This document shows, in pieces, positions 35,895-53,800 of a stretch of 64,000 nucleotides of DNA. The notes under the pieces are model-generated. The model was not told the DNA's origin. It did no database searches and saw only the letters and a program-made list of their open reading frames with translations. A program made the translations under genes and the position numbers. This DNA is from Nemertoderma westbladi (lineage: Eukaryota > Xenacoelomorpha > Nemertodermatida > Nemertodermatidae): contig JAUCBJ010005498.1 in assembly GCA_032718475.1 (NCBI GenBank), positions 1 to 64,000 on the forward strand, read 5' to 3'. Positions within the stretch are counted from its first letter, which is position 1; each line of letters begins with the position of its first letter.

Positions 35895-38800
35895 GAACAC
35901 CAACCTGTTATCTATCCAATCTACTCCTATCCATATTGCTGTATTATAGATCACCAACCTGTTATCTACACCAACCTGTTATCTATGCAATCTACTCCTA
36001 TCCATATTGCTGTATTATAGATCACCAACCTGTTATCTATCCAATCTACTCCTATCCATATTGATGTATTATAGATCACCAACCTGTTATCTATCCAATC
36101 TACTCCGATCTATATTGCTGTATTATAGATCACCAACCTGTTATCTATCCAATCTACTCCGATCTATATTGATGTATTATAGATCACCAACCTGTTATCT
36201 ATCCAATCTACTCCGATCTATATTGATGTATTATAGATCACCAACCTGTTATCTATCCAATCTACTCCGATCTATATTGATGTATTATAGATCACCAACC
36301 TGTTATCTATCCAATCTACTCCGATCTATATTGCTGTATTATAGATCACCAACCTGTTATCTACACGAATCTACTCCGATCTATATTGATGTATTATAGA
36401 TCACCAACCTGTTATCTATCCAATCTACTCCGATCTATATTGCTGTATTATAGATCACCAACCTGTTATCTATCCAATCTACTCCTATCTATATTGCTGT
36501 ATTATAGATCACCAACCTGTTATCTATCCAATCTACTCCGATCTATATTGATGTATTATAGATCACCAACCTGTTATCTATCCAATCTACTCCGATCTAT
36601 ATTGATGTATTATAGATCACCAACCTGTTATCTATCCAATCTACTCCGATCTATATTGCTGTATTATAGATCACCAACCTGTTATCTACACGAATCTACT
36701 CCGATCTATATTGATGTATTATAGATCACCAACCTGTTATCTATCCAATCTACTCCGATCTATATTGCTGTATTATAGATCACCAACCTGTTATCTATCC
36801 AATCTACTCCTATCTATATTGCTGTATTATAGATCACCAACCTGTTATCTATCCAATCTACTCCGATCTATATTGCTGTATTATAGATCACCAACCTGTT
36901 ATCTACACGAATCTACTCCGATCTATATTGATGTATTATAGATCACCAACCTGTTATCTATCCAATCTACTCCGATCTATATTGATGTATTATAGATCAC
37001 CAACCTGTTATCTACACGAATCTACTCCGATCATATATTGATGTATTATAGATCACCAACCTGTTATCTATCCAATCTACTCCGATCTATATTGATGTAT
37101 TATAGATCACCAACCTGTTATCTACACGAATCTACTCCGATCTATATTGATGTATTATAGATCACCAACCTGTTATCTATCCAATCTACTCCGATCTATA
37201 TTGATGTATTATAGATCACCAACCTGTTATCTATCCAATCTACTCCGATCTATATTGCTGTATTATAGATCACCAACCTGTTATCTACACGAACCTACTC
37301 CGATCTATATTGATGTATTATAGATCACCAACCTGTTATCTATCCAATCTACTCCGATCTATATTGATGTATTATAGATCACCAACCTGTTATCTACACG
37401 AATCTACTCCGATCTATATTGATGTATTATAGATCACCAACCTGTTATCTATCCAATCTACTCCGATCTATATTGATGTATTATAGATCACCAACCTGTT
37501 ATCTATCCAATCTACTCCGATCTATATTGATGTATTATAGATCACCAACCTGTTATCTACACGAACCTACTCCGATCTATATTGATGTATTATAGATCAC
37601 CAACCTGTTATCTATCCAATCTACTCCGATCTATATTGCTGTATTATAGATCACCAACCTGTTATCTACACGAACCTACTCCGATCTATATTGATGTATT
37701 ATAGATCACCAACCTGTTATCTATCCAATCTACTCCGATCTATATTGCTGTATTATAGATCACCAACCTGTTATCTATCCAATCTACTCCGATCTATATT
37801 GATGTATTATAGATCACCAACCTGTTATCTATCCAATCTACTCCGATCTATATTGATGTATTATAGATCACCAACCTGTTATCTAACCAATCTACTCCGA
37901 TCTATATTGCTGTATTATAGATCACCAACCTGTTATCTATCCAATCTACTCCGATCTATATTGCTGTATTATAGATCACCAACCTGTTATCTATCCAATC
38001 TACTCCGATCTATATTGATGTATTATAGATCACCAACCTGTTATCTATCCAATCTACTCCGATCTATATTGATGTATTATAGATCACCAACCTGTTATCT
38101 AACCAATCTACTCCGATCTATATTGCTGTATTATAGATCACCAACCTGTTATCTACACGAATCTACTCCGATCTATATTGATGTATTATAGATCACCAAC
38201 CTGTTATCTATCCAATCTACTCCGATCTATATTGCTGTATTATAGATCACCAACCTGTTATCTATCCAATCTACTCCGATCTATATTGATGTATTATAGA
38301 TCACCAACCTGTTATCTATCCAATCTACTCCGATCTATATTGATGTATTATAGATCACCAACCTGTTATCTAACCAATCTACTCCGATCTATATTGCTGT
38401 ATTATAGATCACCAACCTGTTATCTACACGAATCTACTCCGATCTATATTGATGTATTATAGATCACCAACCTGTTATCTATCCAATCTACTCCGATCTA
38501 TATTGATGTATTATAGATCACCAACCTGTTATCTACACGAATCTACTCCGATCTATATTGATGTATTATAGATCACCAACCTGTTATCTATCCAATCTAC
38601 TCCGATCTATATTGATGTATTATAGATCACCAACCTGTTATCTACACGAACCTACTCCGATCTATATTGATGTATTATAGATCACCAACCTGTTATCTAT
38701 CCAATCTACTCCGATCTATATTGCTGTATTATAGATCACCAACCTGTTATCTATCCAATCTACTCCGATCTATATTGATGTATTATAGATCACCAACCTG

Positions 38801-41800
38801 TTATCTAACCAATCTACTCCGATCCATATTGCTGTATTATAGATCACCAACCTGTTATCTATCCAATCTACTCCGATCTATATTGATGTATTATAGATCA
38901 CCAACCTGTTATCTACACGAACCTACTCCGATCTATATTGATGTATTATAGATCACCAACCTGTTATCTATCCAATCTACTCCGATCTATATTGATGTAT
39001 TATAGATCACCAACCTGTTATCTAACCAATCTACTCCGATCCATATTGATGTATTATAGATCACCAACCTGTTATCTATCCAATCTACTCCGATCTATAT
39101 TGCTGTATTATAGATCACCAACCTGTTATCTATCCAATCTACTCCGATCTATATTGATGTATTATAGATCACCAACCTGTTATCTATCCAATCTACTCCG
39201 ATCTATATTGCTGTATTATAGATCACCAACCTGTTATCTATCCAATCTACTCCGATCTATATTGATGTATTATAGATCACCAACCTGTTATCTATCCAAT
39301 CTACTCCGATACATATTGATGTATTATAGATCACCAACCTGTTATCTACACGAATCTACTCCGATCTATATTGATGTATTATAGATCACCAACCTGTTAT
39401 CTACACGAATCTACTCCGATCTATATTGCTGTATTATAGATCACCAACCTGTTATCTACACGAATCTACTCCGATCTATATTGCTGTATTATAGATCACC
39501 AACCTGTTATCTATCCAATCTACTCCGCTCATATATTGCTGTATTATAGATCACCAACCTGTTATCTATCCAATCTACTCCGATCTATATTGCTGTATTA
39601 TAGATCACCAACCTGTTATCTACACGAATCTACTCCGATCTATATTGCTGTATTATAGATCACCAACCTGTTATCTACACGAATCTACTCCGATCTATAT
39701 TGCTGTATTATAGATCACCAACCTGTTATCTATCCAATCTACTCCGATCTATATTGCTGTATTATAGATCACCAACCTGTTATCTATCCAATCTACTCCG
39801 ATCTATATTGCTGTATTATAGATCACCAACCTGTTATCTATCCAATCTACTCCGATCTATATTGCTGTATTATAGATCACCAACCTGTTATCTATCCAAT
39901 CTACTCCGATCTATATTGCTGTATTATAGATCACCAACCTGTTATCTATCCAATCTACTCCGATCTATATTGCTGTATTATAGATCACCAACCTGTTATC
40001 TATCCAATCTACTCCGATCTATATTGCTGTATTATAGATCACCAACCTGTTATCTATCCAATCTACTCCGATCTATATTGCTGTATTATAGATCACCAAC
40101 CTGTTATCTATCCAATCTACTCCGATCTATATTGCTGTATTATAGATCACCAACCTGTTATCTATCCAATCTACTCCGATCTATATTGCTGTATTATAGA
40201 TCACCAACCTGTTATCTATCCAATCTACTCCGATCTATATTGCTGTATTATAGATCACCAACCTGTTATCTATCCAATCTACTCCGCTCATATATTGATG
40301 TATTATAGATCACCAACCTGTTATCTATCCAATCTACTCCGATCTATATTGCTGTATTATAGATCACCAACCTGTTATCTATCCAAACTACTCCGCTCAT
40401 ATATTGATGTATTATAGATCACCAACCTGTTATCTATCCAATCTACTCCGATCTATATTGCTGTATTATAGATCACCAACCTGTTATCTATCCAATCTAC
40501 TCCGATCTATATTGCTGTATTATAGATCACCAACCTGTTATCTATCCAAACTACTCCGCTCATATATTGATGTATTATAGATCACCAACCTGTTATCTAT
40601 CCAATCTACTCCGATCTATATTGCTGTATTATAGATCACCAACCTGTTATCTATCCAATCTACTCCGATCTATATTGATGTATTATAGATCACCAACCTG
40701 TTATCTATCCAATCTACTCCGATCTATATTGATGTATTATAGATCACCAACCTGTTATCTATCCAAACTACTCCGCTCATATATTGATGTATTATAGATC
40801 ACCAACCTGTTATCTATCCAATCTACTCCGATCTATATTGATGTATTATAGATCACCAACCTGTTATCTATCCAATCTACTCCGATCTATATTGATGTAT
40901 TATAGATCACCAACCTGTTATCTATCCAATCTACTCCGATACATATTGATGTATTATAGATCACCAACCTGTTATCTACACGAATCTACTCCGATCTATA
41001 TTGATGTATTATAGATCACCAACCTGTTATCTACACGAATCTACTCCGATCTATATTGCTGTATTATAGATCACCAACCTGTTATCTACACGAATCTACT
41101 CCGATCTATATTGCTGTATTATAGATCACCAACCTGTTATCTATCCAATCTACTCCGCTCATATATTGCTGTATTATAGATCACCAACCTGTTATCTATC
41201 CAATCTACTCCGATCTATATTGCTGTATTATAGATCACCAACCTGTTATCTACACGAATCTACTCCGATCTATATTGCTGTATTATAGATCACCAACCTG
41301 TTATCTACACGAATCTACTCCGATCTATATTGCTGTATTATAGATCACCAACCTGTTATCTATCCAATCTACTCCGATCTATATTGCTGTATTATAGATC
41401 ACCAACCTGTTATCTATCCAATCTACTCCGATCTATATTGCTGTATTATAGATCACCAACCTGTTATCTATCCAATCTACTCCGATCTATATTGCTGTAT
41501 TATAGATCACCAACCTGTTATCTATCCAATCTACTCCGATCTATATTGCTGTATTATAGATCACCAACCTGTTATCTATCCAATCTACTCCGATCTATAT
41601 TGCTGTATTATAGATCACCAACCTGTTATCTATCCAATCTACTCCGATCTATATTGCTGTATTATAGATCACCAACCTGTTATCTATCCAATCTACTCCG
41701 ATCTATATTGCTGTATTATAGATCACCAACCTGTTATCTATCCAATCTACTCCGATCTATATTGCTGTATTATAGATCACCAACCTGTTATCTATCCAAT

Positions 41801-44800
41801 CTACTCCGATCTATATTGCTGTATTATAGATCACCAACCTGTTATCTATCCAATCTACTCCGATCTATATTGCTGTATTATAGATCACCAACCTGTTATC
41901 TATCCAATCTACTCCGCTCATATATTGATGTATTATAGATCACCAACCTGTTATCTATCCAATCTACTCCGATCTATATTGCTGTATTATAGATCACCAA
42001 CCTGTTATCTATCCAAACTACTCCGCTCATATATTGATGTATTATAGATCACCAACCTGTTATCTATCCAATCTACTCCGATCTATATTGCTGTATTATA
42101 GATCACCAACCTGTTATCTATCCAATCTACTCCGATCTATATTGCTGTATTATAGATCACCAACCTGTTATCTATCCAATCTACTCCGATCTATATTGCT
42201 GTATTATAGATCACCAACCTGTTATCTATCCAATCTACTCCGATCTATATTGCTGTATTATAGATCACCAACCTGTTATCTATCCAATCTACTCCGATCT
42301 ATATTGCTGTATTATAGATCACCAACCTGTTATCTATCCAAACTACTCCGCTCATATATTGATGTATTATAGATCACCAACCTGTTATCTATCCAATCTA
42401 CTCCGCTCTATATTGATGTATTATAGATCACCAACCTGTTATCTATCCAATCTACTCCGATCTATATTGATGTATTATAGATCACCAACCTGTTATCTAT
42501 CCAATCTACTCCGCTCATATATTGATGTATTATAGATCACCAACCTGTTATCTATCCAATCTACTCCGCTCATATATTGATGTATTATAGATCACCAACC
42601 TGTTATCTATCCAATCTACTCCGATCTATATTGCTGTATTATAGATCACCAACCTGTTATCTATCCAATCTACTCCGATCTATATTGCTGTATTATAGAT
42701 CACCAACCTGTTATCTATCCAATCTACTCCGATCTATATTGCTGTATTATAGATCACCAACCTGTTATCTATCCAATCTACTCCGATCTATATTGATGTA
42801 TTATAGATCACCAACCTGTTATCTATCCAAACTACTCCGCTCATATATTGATGTATTATAGATCACCAACCTGTTATCTATCCAATCTACTCCGCTCATA
42901 TATTGCTGTATTATAGATCACCAACCTGTTATCTATCCAATCTACTCCGCTCATATATTGATGTATTATAGATCACCAACCTGTTATCTATCCAATCTAC
43001 TCCGCTCATATATTGCTGTATTATAGATCACCAACCTGTTATCTATCCAATCTACTCCGATCTATATTGATGTATTATAGATCACCAACCTGTTATCTAT
43101 CCAATCTACTCCGCTCATATATTGATGTATTATAGATCACCAACCTGTTATCTATCCAATCTACTCCGATCTATATTGATGTATTATAGATCACCAACCT
43201 GTTATCTATCCAATCTACTCCGATCTATATTGATGTATTATAGATCACCAACCTGTTATCTATCCAAACTACTCCGCTCATATATTGATGTATTATAGAT
43301 CACCAACCTGTTATCTATCCAATCTACTCCGATCTATATTGATGTATTATAGATCACCAACCTGTTATCTATCCAATCTACTCCGATCTATATTGATGTA
43401 TTATAGATCACCAACCTGTTATCTATCCAATCTACTCCGCTCATATATTGATGTATTATAGATCACCAACCTGTTATCTATCCAATCTACTCCGATCTAT
43501 ATTGCTGTATTATAGATCACCAACCTGTTATCTATCCAATCTACTCCGCTCATATATTGATGTATTATAGATCACCAACCTGTTATCTATCCAATCTACT
43601 CCGCTCATATATTGATGTATTATAGATCACCAACCTGTTATCTATCCAATCTACTCCGCTCATATATTGATGTATTATAGATCACCAACCTGTTATCTAT
43701 CCAATCTACTCCGATCTATATTGCTGTATTATAGATCACCAACCTGTTATCTATCCAATCTACTCCGCTCATATATTGATGTATTATAGATCACCAACCT
43801 GTTATCTATCCAATCTACTCCGATCTATATTGATGTATTATAGATCACCAACCTGTTATCTATCCAATCTACTCCGATCTATATTGATGTATTATAGATC
43901 ACCAACCTGTTATCTATCCAAACTACTCCGCTCATATATTGATGTATTATAGATCACCAACCTGTTATCTATCCAATCTACTCCGATCTATATTGATGTA
44001 TTATAGATCACCAACCTGTTATCTATCCAAACTACTCCGCTCATATATTGATGTATTATAGATCACCAACCTGTTATCTATCCAATCTACTCCGATCTAT
44101 ATTGATGTATTATAGATCACCAACCTGTTATCTATCCAATCTACTCCGATCTATATTGATGTATTATAGATCACCAACCTGTTATCTATCCAATCTACTC
44201 CGCTCTATATTGATGTATTATAGATCACCAACCTGTTATCTATCCAATCTACTCCGATCTATATTGATGTATTATAGATCACCAACCTGTTATCTATCCA
44301 ATCTACTCCGCTCATATATTGATGTATTATAGATCACCAACCTGTTATCTATCCAATCTACTCCGATCTATATTGATGTATTATAGATCACCAACCTGTT
44401 ATCTATCCAATCTACTCCGATCTATATTGATGTATTATAGATCACCAACCTGTTATCTATCCAATCTACTCCGCTCATATATTGATGTATTATAGATCAC
44501 CAACCTGTTATCTATCCAATCTACTCCGATCTATATTGATGTATTATAGATCACCAACCTGTTATCTATCCAATCTACTCCGCTCATATATTGATGTATT
44601 ATAGATCACCAACCTGTTATCTATCCAATCTACTCCGCTCATATATTGATGTATTATAGATCACCAACCTGTTATCTATCCAATCTACTCCGCTCATATA
44701 TTGATGTATTATAGATCACCAACCTGTTATCTATCCAATCTACTCCGATCTATATTGATGTATTATAGATCACCAACCTGTTATCTATCCAATCTACTCC

Positions 44801-47800
44801 GATCTATATTGATGTATTATAGATCACCAACCTGTTATCTATCCAATCTACTCCGCTCATATATTGATGTATTATAGATCACCAACCTGTTATCTATCCA
44901 ATCTACTCCGCTCTATATTGATGTATTATAGATCACCAACCTGTTATCTATCCAATCTACTCCGATCTATATTGATGTATTATAGATCACCAACCTGTTA
45001 TCTATCCAATCTACTCCGCTCATATATTGATGTATTATAGATCACCAACCTGTTATCTATCCAATCTACTCCGATCTATATTGATGTATTATAGATCACC
45101 AACCTGTTATCTATCCAATCTACTCCGCTCATATATTGATGTATTATAGATCACCAACCTGTTATCTATCCAATCTACTCCGCTCATATATTGATGTATT
45201 ATAGATCACCAACCTGTTATCTATCCAATCTACTCCGCTCATATATTGATGTATTATAGATCACCAACCTGTTATCTATCCAATCTACTCCGATCTATAT
45301 TGATGTATTATAGATCACCAACCTGTTATCTATCCAATCTACTCCGCTCATATATTGATGTATTATAGATCACCAACCTGTTATCTATCCAAACTACTCC
45401 GCTCATATATTGATGTATTATAGATCACCAACCTGTTATCTATCCAATCTACTCCGCTCTATATTGATGTATTATAGATCACCAACCTGTTATCTATCCA
45501 ATCTACTCCGATCTATATTGATGTATTATAGATCACCAACCTGTTATCTATCCAATCTACTCCGCTCATATATTGATGTATTATAGATCACCAACCTGTT
45601 ATCTATCCAATCTACTCCGCTCATATATTGATGTATTATAGATCACCAACCTGTTATCTATCCAATCTACTCCGCTCATATATTGATGTATTATAGATCA
45701 CCAACCTGTTATCTATCCAATCTACTCCGATCTATATTGATGTATTATAGATCACCAACCTGTTATCTATCCAATCTACTCCGCTCATATATTGATGTAT
45801 TATAGATCACCAACCTGTTATCTATCCAATCTACTCCGATCTATATTGATGTATTATAGATCACCAACCTGTTATCTATCCAATCTACTCCGATCTATAT
45901 TGATGTATTATAGATCACCAACCTGTTATCTATCCAAACTACTCCGCTCATATATTGATGTATTATAGATCACCAACCTGTTATCTATCCAAACTACTCC
46001 GCTCATATATTGATGTATTATAGATCACCAACCTGTTATCTATCCAATCTACTCCGATCTATATTGATGTATTATAGATCACCAACCTGTTATCTATCCA
46101 ATCTACTCCGATCTATATTGATGTATTATAGATCACCAACCTGTTATCTATCCAATCTACTCCGATCTATATTGATGTATTATAGATCACCAACCTGTTA
46201 TCTATCCAATCTACTCCGATCTATATTGCTGTATTATAGATCACCAACCTGTTATCTATCCAATCTACTCCGATCTATATTGATGTATTATAGATCACCA
46301 ACCTGTTATCTATCCAATCTACTCCGCTCATATATTGATGTATTATAGATCACCAACCTGTTATCTATCCAATCTACTCCGATCTATATTGATGTATTAT
46401 AGATCACCAACCTGTTATCTATCCAATCTACTCCGCTCATATATTGATGTATTATAGATCACCAACCTGTTATCTATCCAATCTACTCCGCTCATATATT
46501 GATGTATTATAGATCACCAACCTGTTATCTATCCAATCTACTCCGCTCATATATTGATGTATTATAGATCACCAACCTGTTATCTATCCAATCTACTCCG
46601 ATCTATATTGATGTATTATAGATCACCAACCTGTTATCTATCCAATCTACTCCGATCTATATTGATGTATTATAGATCACCAACCTGTTATCTATCCAAA
46701 CTACTCCGCTCATATATTGATGTATTATAGATCACCAACCTGTTATCTATCCAATCTACTCCGATCTATATTGATGTATTATAGATCACCAACCTGTTAT
46801 CTATCCAATCTACTCCGCTCATATATTGATGTATTATAGATCACCAACCTGTTATCTATCCAATCTACTCCGCTCATATATTGATGTATTATAGATCACC
46901 AACCTGTTATCTATCCAATCTACTCCGCTCATATATTGATGTATTATAGATCACCAACCTGTTATCTATCCAATCTACTCCGCTCATATATTGATGTATT
47001 ATAGATCACCAACCTGTTATCTATCCAAACTACTCCGCTCATATATTGATGTATTATAGATCACCAACCTGTTATCTATCCAAACTACTCCGCTCATATA
47101 TTGATGTATTATAGATCACCAACCTGTTATCTATCCAATCTACTCCGCTCTATATTGCTGTATTATAGATCACCAACCTGTTATCTATCCAATCTACTCC
47201 GATCTATATTGCTGTATTATAGATCACCAACCTGTTATCTATCCAAACTACTCCGCTCATATATTGATGTATTATAGATCACCAACCTGTTATCTATCCA
47301 ATCTACTCCGCTCATATATTGATGTATTATAGATCACCAACCTGTTATCTATCCGAATCTACTCCGCTCATATATTGATGTATTATAGATCACCAACCTG
47401 TTATCTATCCAAACTACTCCGCTCATATATTGATGTATTATAGATCACCAACCTGTTATCTATCCAAACTACTCCGCTCATATATTGCTGTATTATAGAT
47501 CACCAACCTGTTATCTATCCAAACTACTCCGCTCATATATTGATGTATTATAGATCACCAACCTGTTATCTATCCAATCTACTCCGCTCATATATTGATG
47601 TATTATAGATCACCAACCTGTTATCTATCCAATCTACTCCGATCTATATTGCTGTATTATAGATCACCAACCTGTTATCTATCCAATCTACTCCGCTCAT
47701 ATATTGATGTATTATAGATCACCAACCTGTTATCTATCCAATCTACTCCGCTCATATATTGATGTATTATAGATCACCAACCTGTTATCTATCCAATCTA

Positions 47801-50800
47801 CTCCGCTCATATATTGATGTATTATAGATCACCAACCTGTTATCTATCCAAACTACTCCGCTCATATATTGATGTATTATAGATCACCAACCTGTTATCT
47901 ATCCAAACTACTCCGCTCATATATTGATGTATTATAGATCACCAACCTGTTATCTATCCAATCTACTCCGCTCATATATTGATGTATTATAGATCACCAA
48001 CCTGTTATCTATCCAATCTACTCCGATCTATATTGCTGTATTATAGATCACCAACCTGTTATCTATCCAATCTACTCCGCTCATATATTGATGTATTATA
48101 GATCACCAACCTGTTATCTATCCAATCTACTCCGATCTATATTGCTGTATTATAGATCACCAACCTGTTATCTATCCAATCTACTCCGCTCATATATTGA
48201 TGTATTATAGATCACCAACCTGTTATCTATCCAATCTACTCCGCTCATATATTGATGTATTATAGATCACCAACCTGTTATCTATCCAATCTACTCCGCT
48301 CATATATTGATGTATTATAGATCACCAACCTGTTATCTATCCAATCTACTCCGCTCATATATTGATGTATTATAGATCACCAACCTGTTATCTATCCAAT
48401 CTACTCCGATCTATATTGCTGTATTATAGATCACCAACCTGTTATCTATCCAATCTACTCCGCTCATATATTGATGTATTATAGATCACCAACCTGTTAT
48501 CTATCCAATCTACTCCGCTCATATATTGATGTATTATAGATCACCAACCTGTTATCTATCCAATCTACTCCGCTCATATATTGATGTATTATAGATCACC
48601 AACCTGTTATCTATCCAATCTACTCCGCTCATATATTGATGTATTATAGATCACCAACCTGTTATCTATCCAATCTACTCCGATCTATATTGCTGTATTA
48701 TAGATCACCAACCTGTTATCTATCCAATCTACTCCGCTCATATATTGATGTATTATAGATCACCAACCTGTTATCTATCCAATCTACTCCGCTCATATAT
48801 TGATGTATTATAGATCACCAACCTGTTATCTATCCAATCTACTCCGATCTATATTGCTGTATTATAGATCACCAACCTGTTATCTATCCAATCTACTCCG
48901 CTCATATATTGATGTATTATAGATCACCAACCTGTTATCTATCCAATCTACTCCGCTCATATATTGATGTATTATAGATCACCAACCTGTTATCTATCCA
49001 ATCTACTCCGCTCATATATTGATGTATTATAGATCACCAACCTGTTATCTATCCAATCTACTCCGCTCATATATTGATGTATTATAGATCACCAACCTGT
49101 TATCTATCCAATCTACTCCGCTCATATATTGATGTATTATAGATCACCAACCTGTTATCTATCCAATCTACTCCGATCTATATTGCTGTATTATAGATCA
49201 CCAACCTGTTATCTATCCAATCTACTCCGCTCATATATTGATGTATTATAGATCACCAACCTGTTATCTATCCAATCTACTCCGCTCATATATTGATGTA
49301 TTATAGATCACCAACCTGTTATCTATCCAATCTACTCCGCTCATATATTGATGTATTATAGATCACCAACCTGTTATCTATCCAATCTACTCCGCTCATA
49401 TATTGATGTATTATAGATCACCAACCTGTTATCTATCCAATCTACTCCGCTCATATATTGATGTATTATAGATCACCAACCTGTTATCTATCCAATCTAC
49501 TCCGCTCATATATTGATGTATTATAGATCACCAACCTGTTATCTATCCAATCTACTCCGCTCATATATTGATGTATTATAGATCACCAACCTGTTATCTA
49601 TCCAATCTACTCCGCTCATATATTGATGTATTATAGATCACCAACCTGTTATCTATCCAATCTACTCCGCTCATATATTGATGTATTATAGATCACCAAC
49701 CTGTTATCTATCCAATCTACTCCGATCTATATTGATGTATTATAGATCACCAACCTGTTATCTATCCAATCTACTCCGCTCATATATTGATGTATTATAG
49801 ATCACCAACCTGTTATCTATCCAATCTACTCCGCTCATATATTGATGTATTATAGATCACCAACCTGTTATCTATCCAATCTACTCCGCTCATATATTGA
49901 TGTATTATAGATCACCAACCTGTTATCTATCCAATCTACTCCGCTCATATATTGATGTATTATAGATCACCAACCTGTTATCTATCCAATCTACTCCGCT
50001 CATATATTGATGTATTATAGATCACCAACCTGTTATCTATCCAATCTACTCCGCTCATATATTGATGTATTATAGATCACCAACCTGTTATCTATCCAAT
50101 CTACTCCGATCTATATTGCTGTATTATAGATCACCAACCTGTTATCTATCCAATCTACTCCGCTCATATATTGATGTATTATAGATCACCAACCTGTTAT
50201 CTATCCAATCTACTCCGCTCATATATTGATGTATTATAGATCACCAACCTGTTATCTATCCAATCTACTCCGCTCATATATTGATGTATTATAGATCACC
50301 AACCTGTTATCTATCCAATCTACTCCGCTCATATATTGATGTATTATAGATCACCAACCTGTTATCTATCCAAACTACTCCGCTCATATATTGATGTATT
50401 ATAGATCACCAACCTGTTATCTATCCAATCTACTCCGCTCATATATTGATGTATTATAGATCACCAACCTGTTATCTATCCAAACTACTCCGCTCATATA
50501 TTGATGTATTATAGATCACCAACCTGTTATCTATCCAATCTACTCCGCTCATATATTGATGTATTATAGATCACCAACCTGTTATCTATCCAAACTACTC
50601 CGCTCATATATTGATGTATTATAGATCACCAACCTGTTATCTATCCAATCTACTCCGCTCATATATTGATGTATTATAGATCACCAACCTGTTATCTATC
50701 CAATCTACTCCGCTCATATATTGATGTATTATAGATCACCAACCTGTTATCTATCCAATCTACTCCGCTCATATATTGATGTATTATAGATCACCAACCT

Positions 50801-53800
50801 GTTATCTATCCAATCTACTCCGCTCATATATTGATGTATTATAGATCACCAACCTGTTATCTATCCAATCTACTCCGCTCATATATTGATGTATTATAGA
50901 TCACCAACCTGTTATCTATCCAATCTACTCCGCTCATATATTGATGTATTATAGATCACCAACCTGTTATCTATCCAAACTACTCCGCTCATATATTGAT
51001 GTATTATAGATCACCAACCTGTTATCTATCCAATCTACTCCGCTCATATATTGATGTATTATAGATCACCAACCTGTTATCTATCCAATCTACTCCGCTC
51101 ATATATTGATGTATTATAGATCACCAACCTGTTATCTATCCAATCTACTCCGCTCATATATTGATGTATTATAGATCACCAACCTGTTATCTATCCAATC
51201 TACTCCGCTCATATATTGATGTATTATAGATCACCAACCTGTTATCTATCACGAATCTACTCCGCTCATATATTGATGTATTATAGATCACCAACCTGTT
51301 ATCTATCCAATCTACTCCGCTCATATATTGATGTATTATAGATCACCAACCTGTTATCTATCCAATCTACTCCGCTCATATATTGATGTATTATAGATCA
51401 CCAACCTGTTATCTACACGAATCTACTCCGATCTATATTGCTGTATTATAGATCACCAACCTGTTATCTATCCAATCTACTCCGCTCATATATTGATGTA
51501 TTATAGATCACCAACCTGTTATCTATCCAAACTACTCCGCTCATATATTGATGTATTATAGATCACCAACCTGTTATCTATCCAATCTACTCCGCTCATA
51601 TATTGATGTATTATAGATCACCAACCTGTTATCTATCCAATCTACTCCGCTCATATATTGATGTATTATAGATCACCAACCTGTTATCTATCCAATCTAC
51701 TCCGCTCATATATTGATGTATTATAGATCACCAACCTGTTATCTATCCAATCTACTCCGCTCATATATTGATGTATTATAGATCACCAACCTGTTATCTA
51801 CACGAATCTACTCCGATCTATATTGCTGTATTATAGATCACCAACCTGTTATCTATCCAATCTACTCCGCTCATATATTGATGTATTATAGATCACCAAC
51901 CTGTTATCTATCCAAACTACTCCGCTCATATATTGATGTATTATAGATCACCAACCTGTTATCTATCCAATCTACTCCGCTCATATATTGATGTATTATA
52001 GATCACCAACCTGTTATCTACCGAATCTACTCCGCTCATATATTGATGTATTATAGATCACCAACCTGTTATCTATCCAATCTACTCCGCTCATATATTG
52101 ATGTATTATAGATCACCAACCTGTTATCTATCCAATCTACTCCGCTCATATATTGATGTATTATAGATCACCAACCTGTTATCTACACGAATCTACTCCG
52201 CTCATATATTGATGTATTATAGATCACCAACCTGTTATCTATCCAATCTACTCCGCTCATATATTGATGTATTATAGATCACCAACCTGTTATCTATCCA
52301 ATCTACTCCGCTCATATATTGATGTATTATAGATCACCAACCTGTTATCTACACGAATCTACTCCGATCTATATTGCTGTATTATAGATCACCAACCTGT
52401 TATCTATCCAATCTACTCCGCTCATATATTGATGTATTATAGATCACCAACCTGTTATCTATCCAAACTACTCCGCTCATATATTGATGTATTATAGATC
52501 ACCAACCTGTTATCTATCCAATCTACTCCGCTCATATATTGATGTATTATAGATCACCAACCTGTTATCTATCCAATCTACTCCGCTCATATATTGATGT
52601 ATTATAGATCACCAACCTGTTATCTATCCAATCTACTCCGCTCATATATTGATGTATTATAGATCACCAACCTGTTATCTATCCAATCTACTCCGCTCAT
52701 ATATTGATGTATTATAGATCACCAACCTGTTATCTACACGAATCTACTCCGATCTATATTGCTGTATTATAGATCACCAACCTGTTATCTATCCAATCTA
52801 CTCCGCTCATATATTGATGTATTATAGATCACCAACCTGTTATCTATCCAAACTACTCCGCTCATATATTGATGTATTATAGATCACCAACCTGTTATCT
52901 ATCCAATCTACTCCGCTCATATATTGATGTATTATAGATCACCAACCTGTTATCTATCCGAATCTACTCCGCTCATATATTGATGTATTATAGATCACCA
53001 ACCTGTTATCTATCCAATCTACTCCGCTCATATATTGATGTATTATAGATCACCAACCTGTTATCTATCCAATCTACTCCGCTCATATATTGATGTATTA
53101 TAGATCACCAACCTGTTATCTACACGAATCTACTCCGATCTATATTGCTGTATTATAGATCACCAACCTGTTATCTATCCAATCTACTCCGCTCATATAT
53201 TGATGTATTATAGATCACCAACCTGTTATCTATCCAAACTACTCCGCTCATATATTGATGTATTATAGATCACCAACCTGTTATCTACACGAATCTACTC
53301 CGATCTATATTGCTGTATTATAGATCACCAACCTGTTATCTATCCAATCTACTCCGCTCATATATTGATGTATTATAGATCACCAACCTGTTATCTATCC
53401 AAACTACTCCGCTCATATATTGATGTATTATAGATCACCAACCTGTTATCTATCCAATCTACTCCGCTCATATATTGATGTATTATAGATCACCAACCTG
53501 TTATCTATCCAATCTACTCCGCTCATATATTGATGTATTATAGATCACCAACCTGTTATCTATCCAATCTACTCCGCTCATATATTGATGTATTATAGAT
53601 CACCAACCTGTTATCTATCCAATCTACTCCGCTCATATATTGCTGTATTATAGATCACCAACCTGTTATCTATCCAATCTACTCCGCTCATATATTGATG
53701 TATTATAGATCACCAACCTGTTATCTATCCAATCTACTCCGATCTATATTGATGTATTATAGATCACCAACCTGTTATCTATCCAATCTACTCCGCTCAT

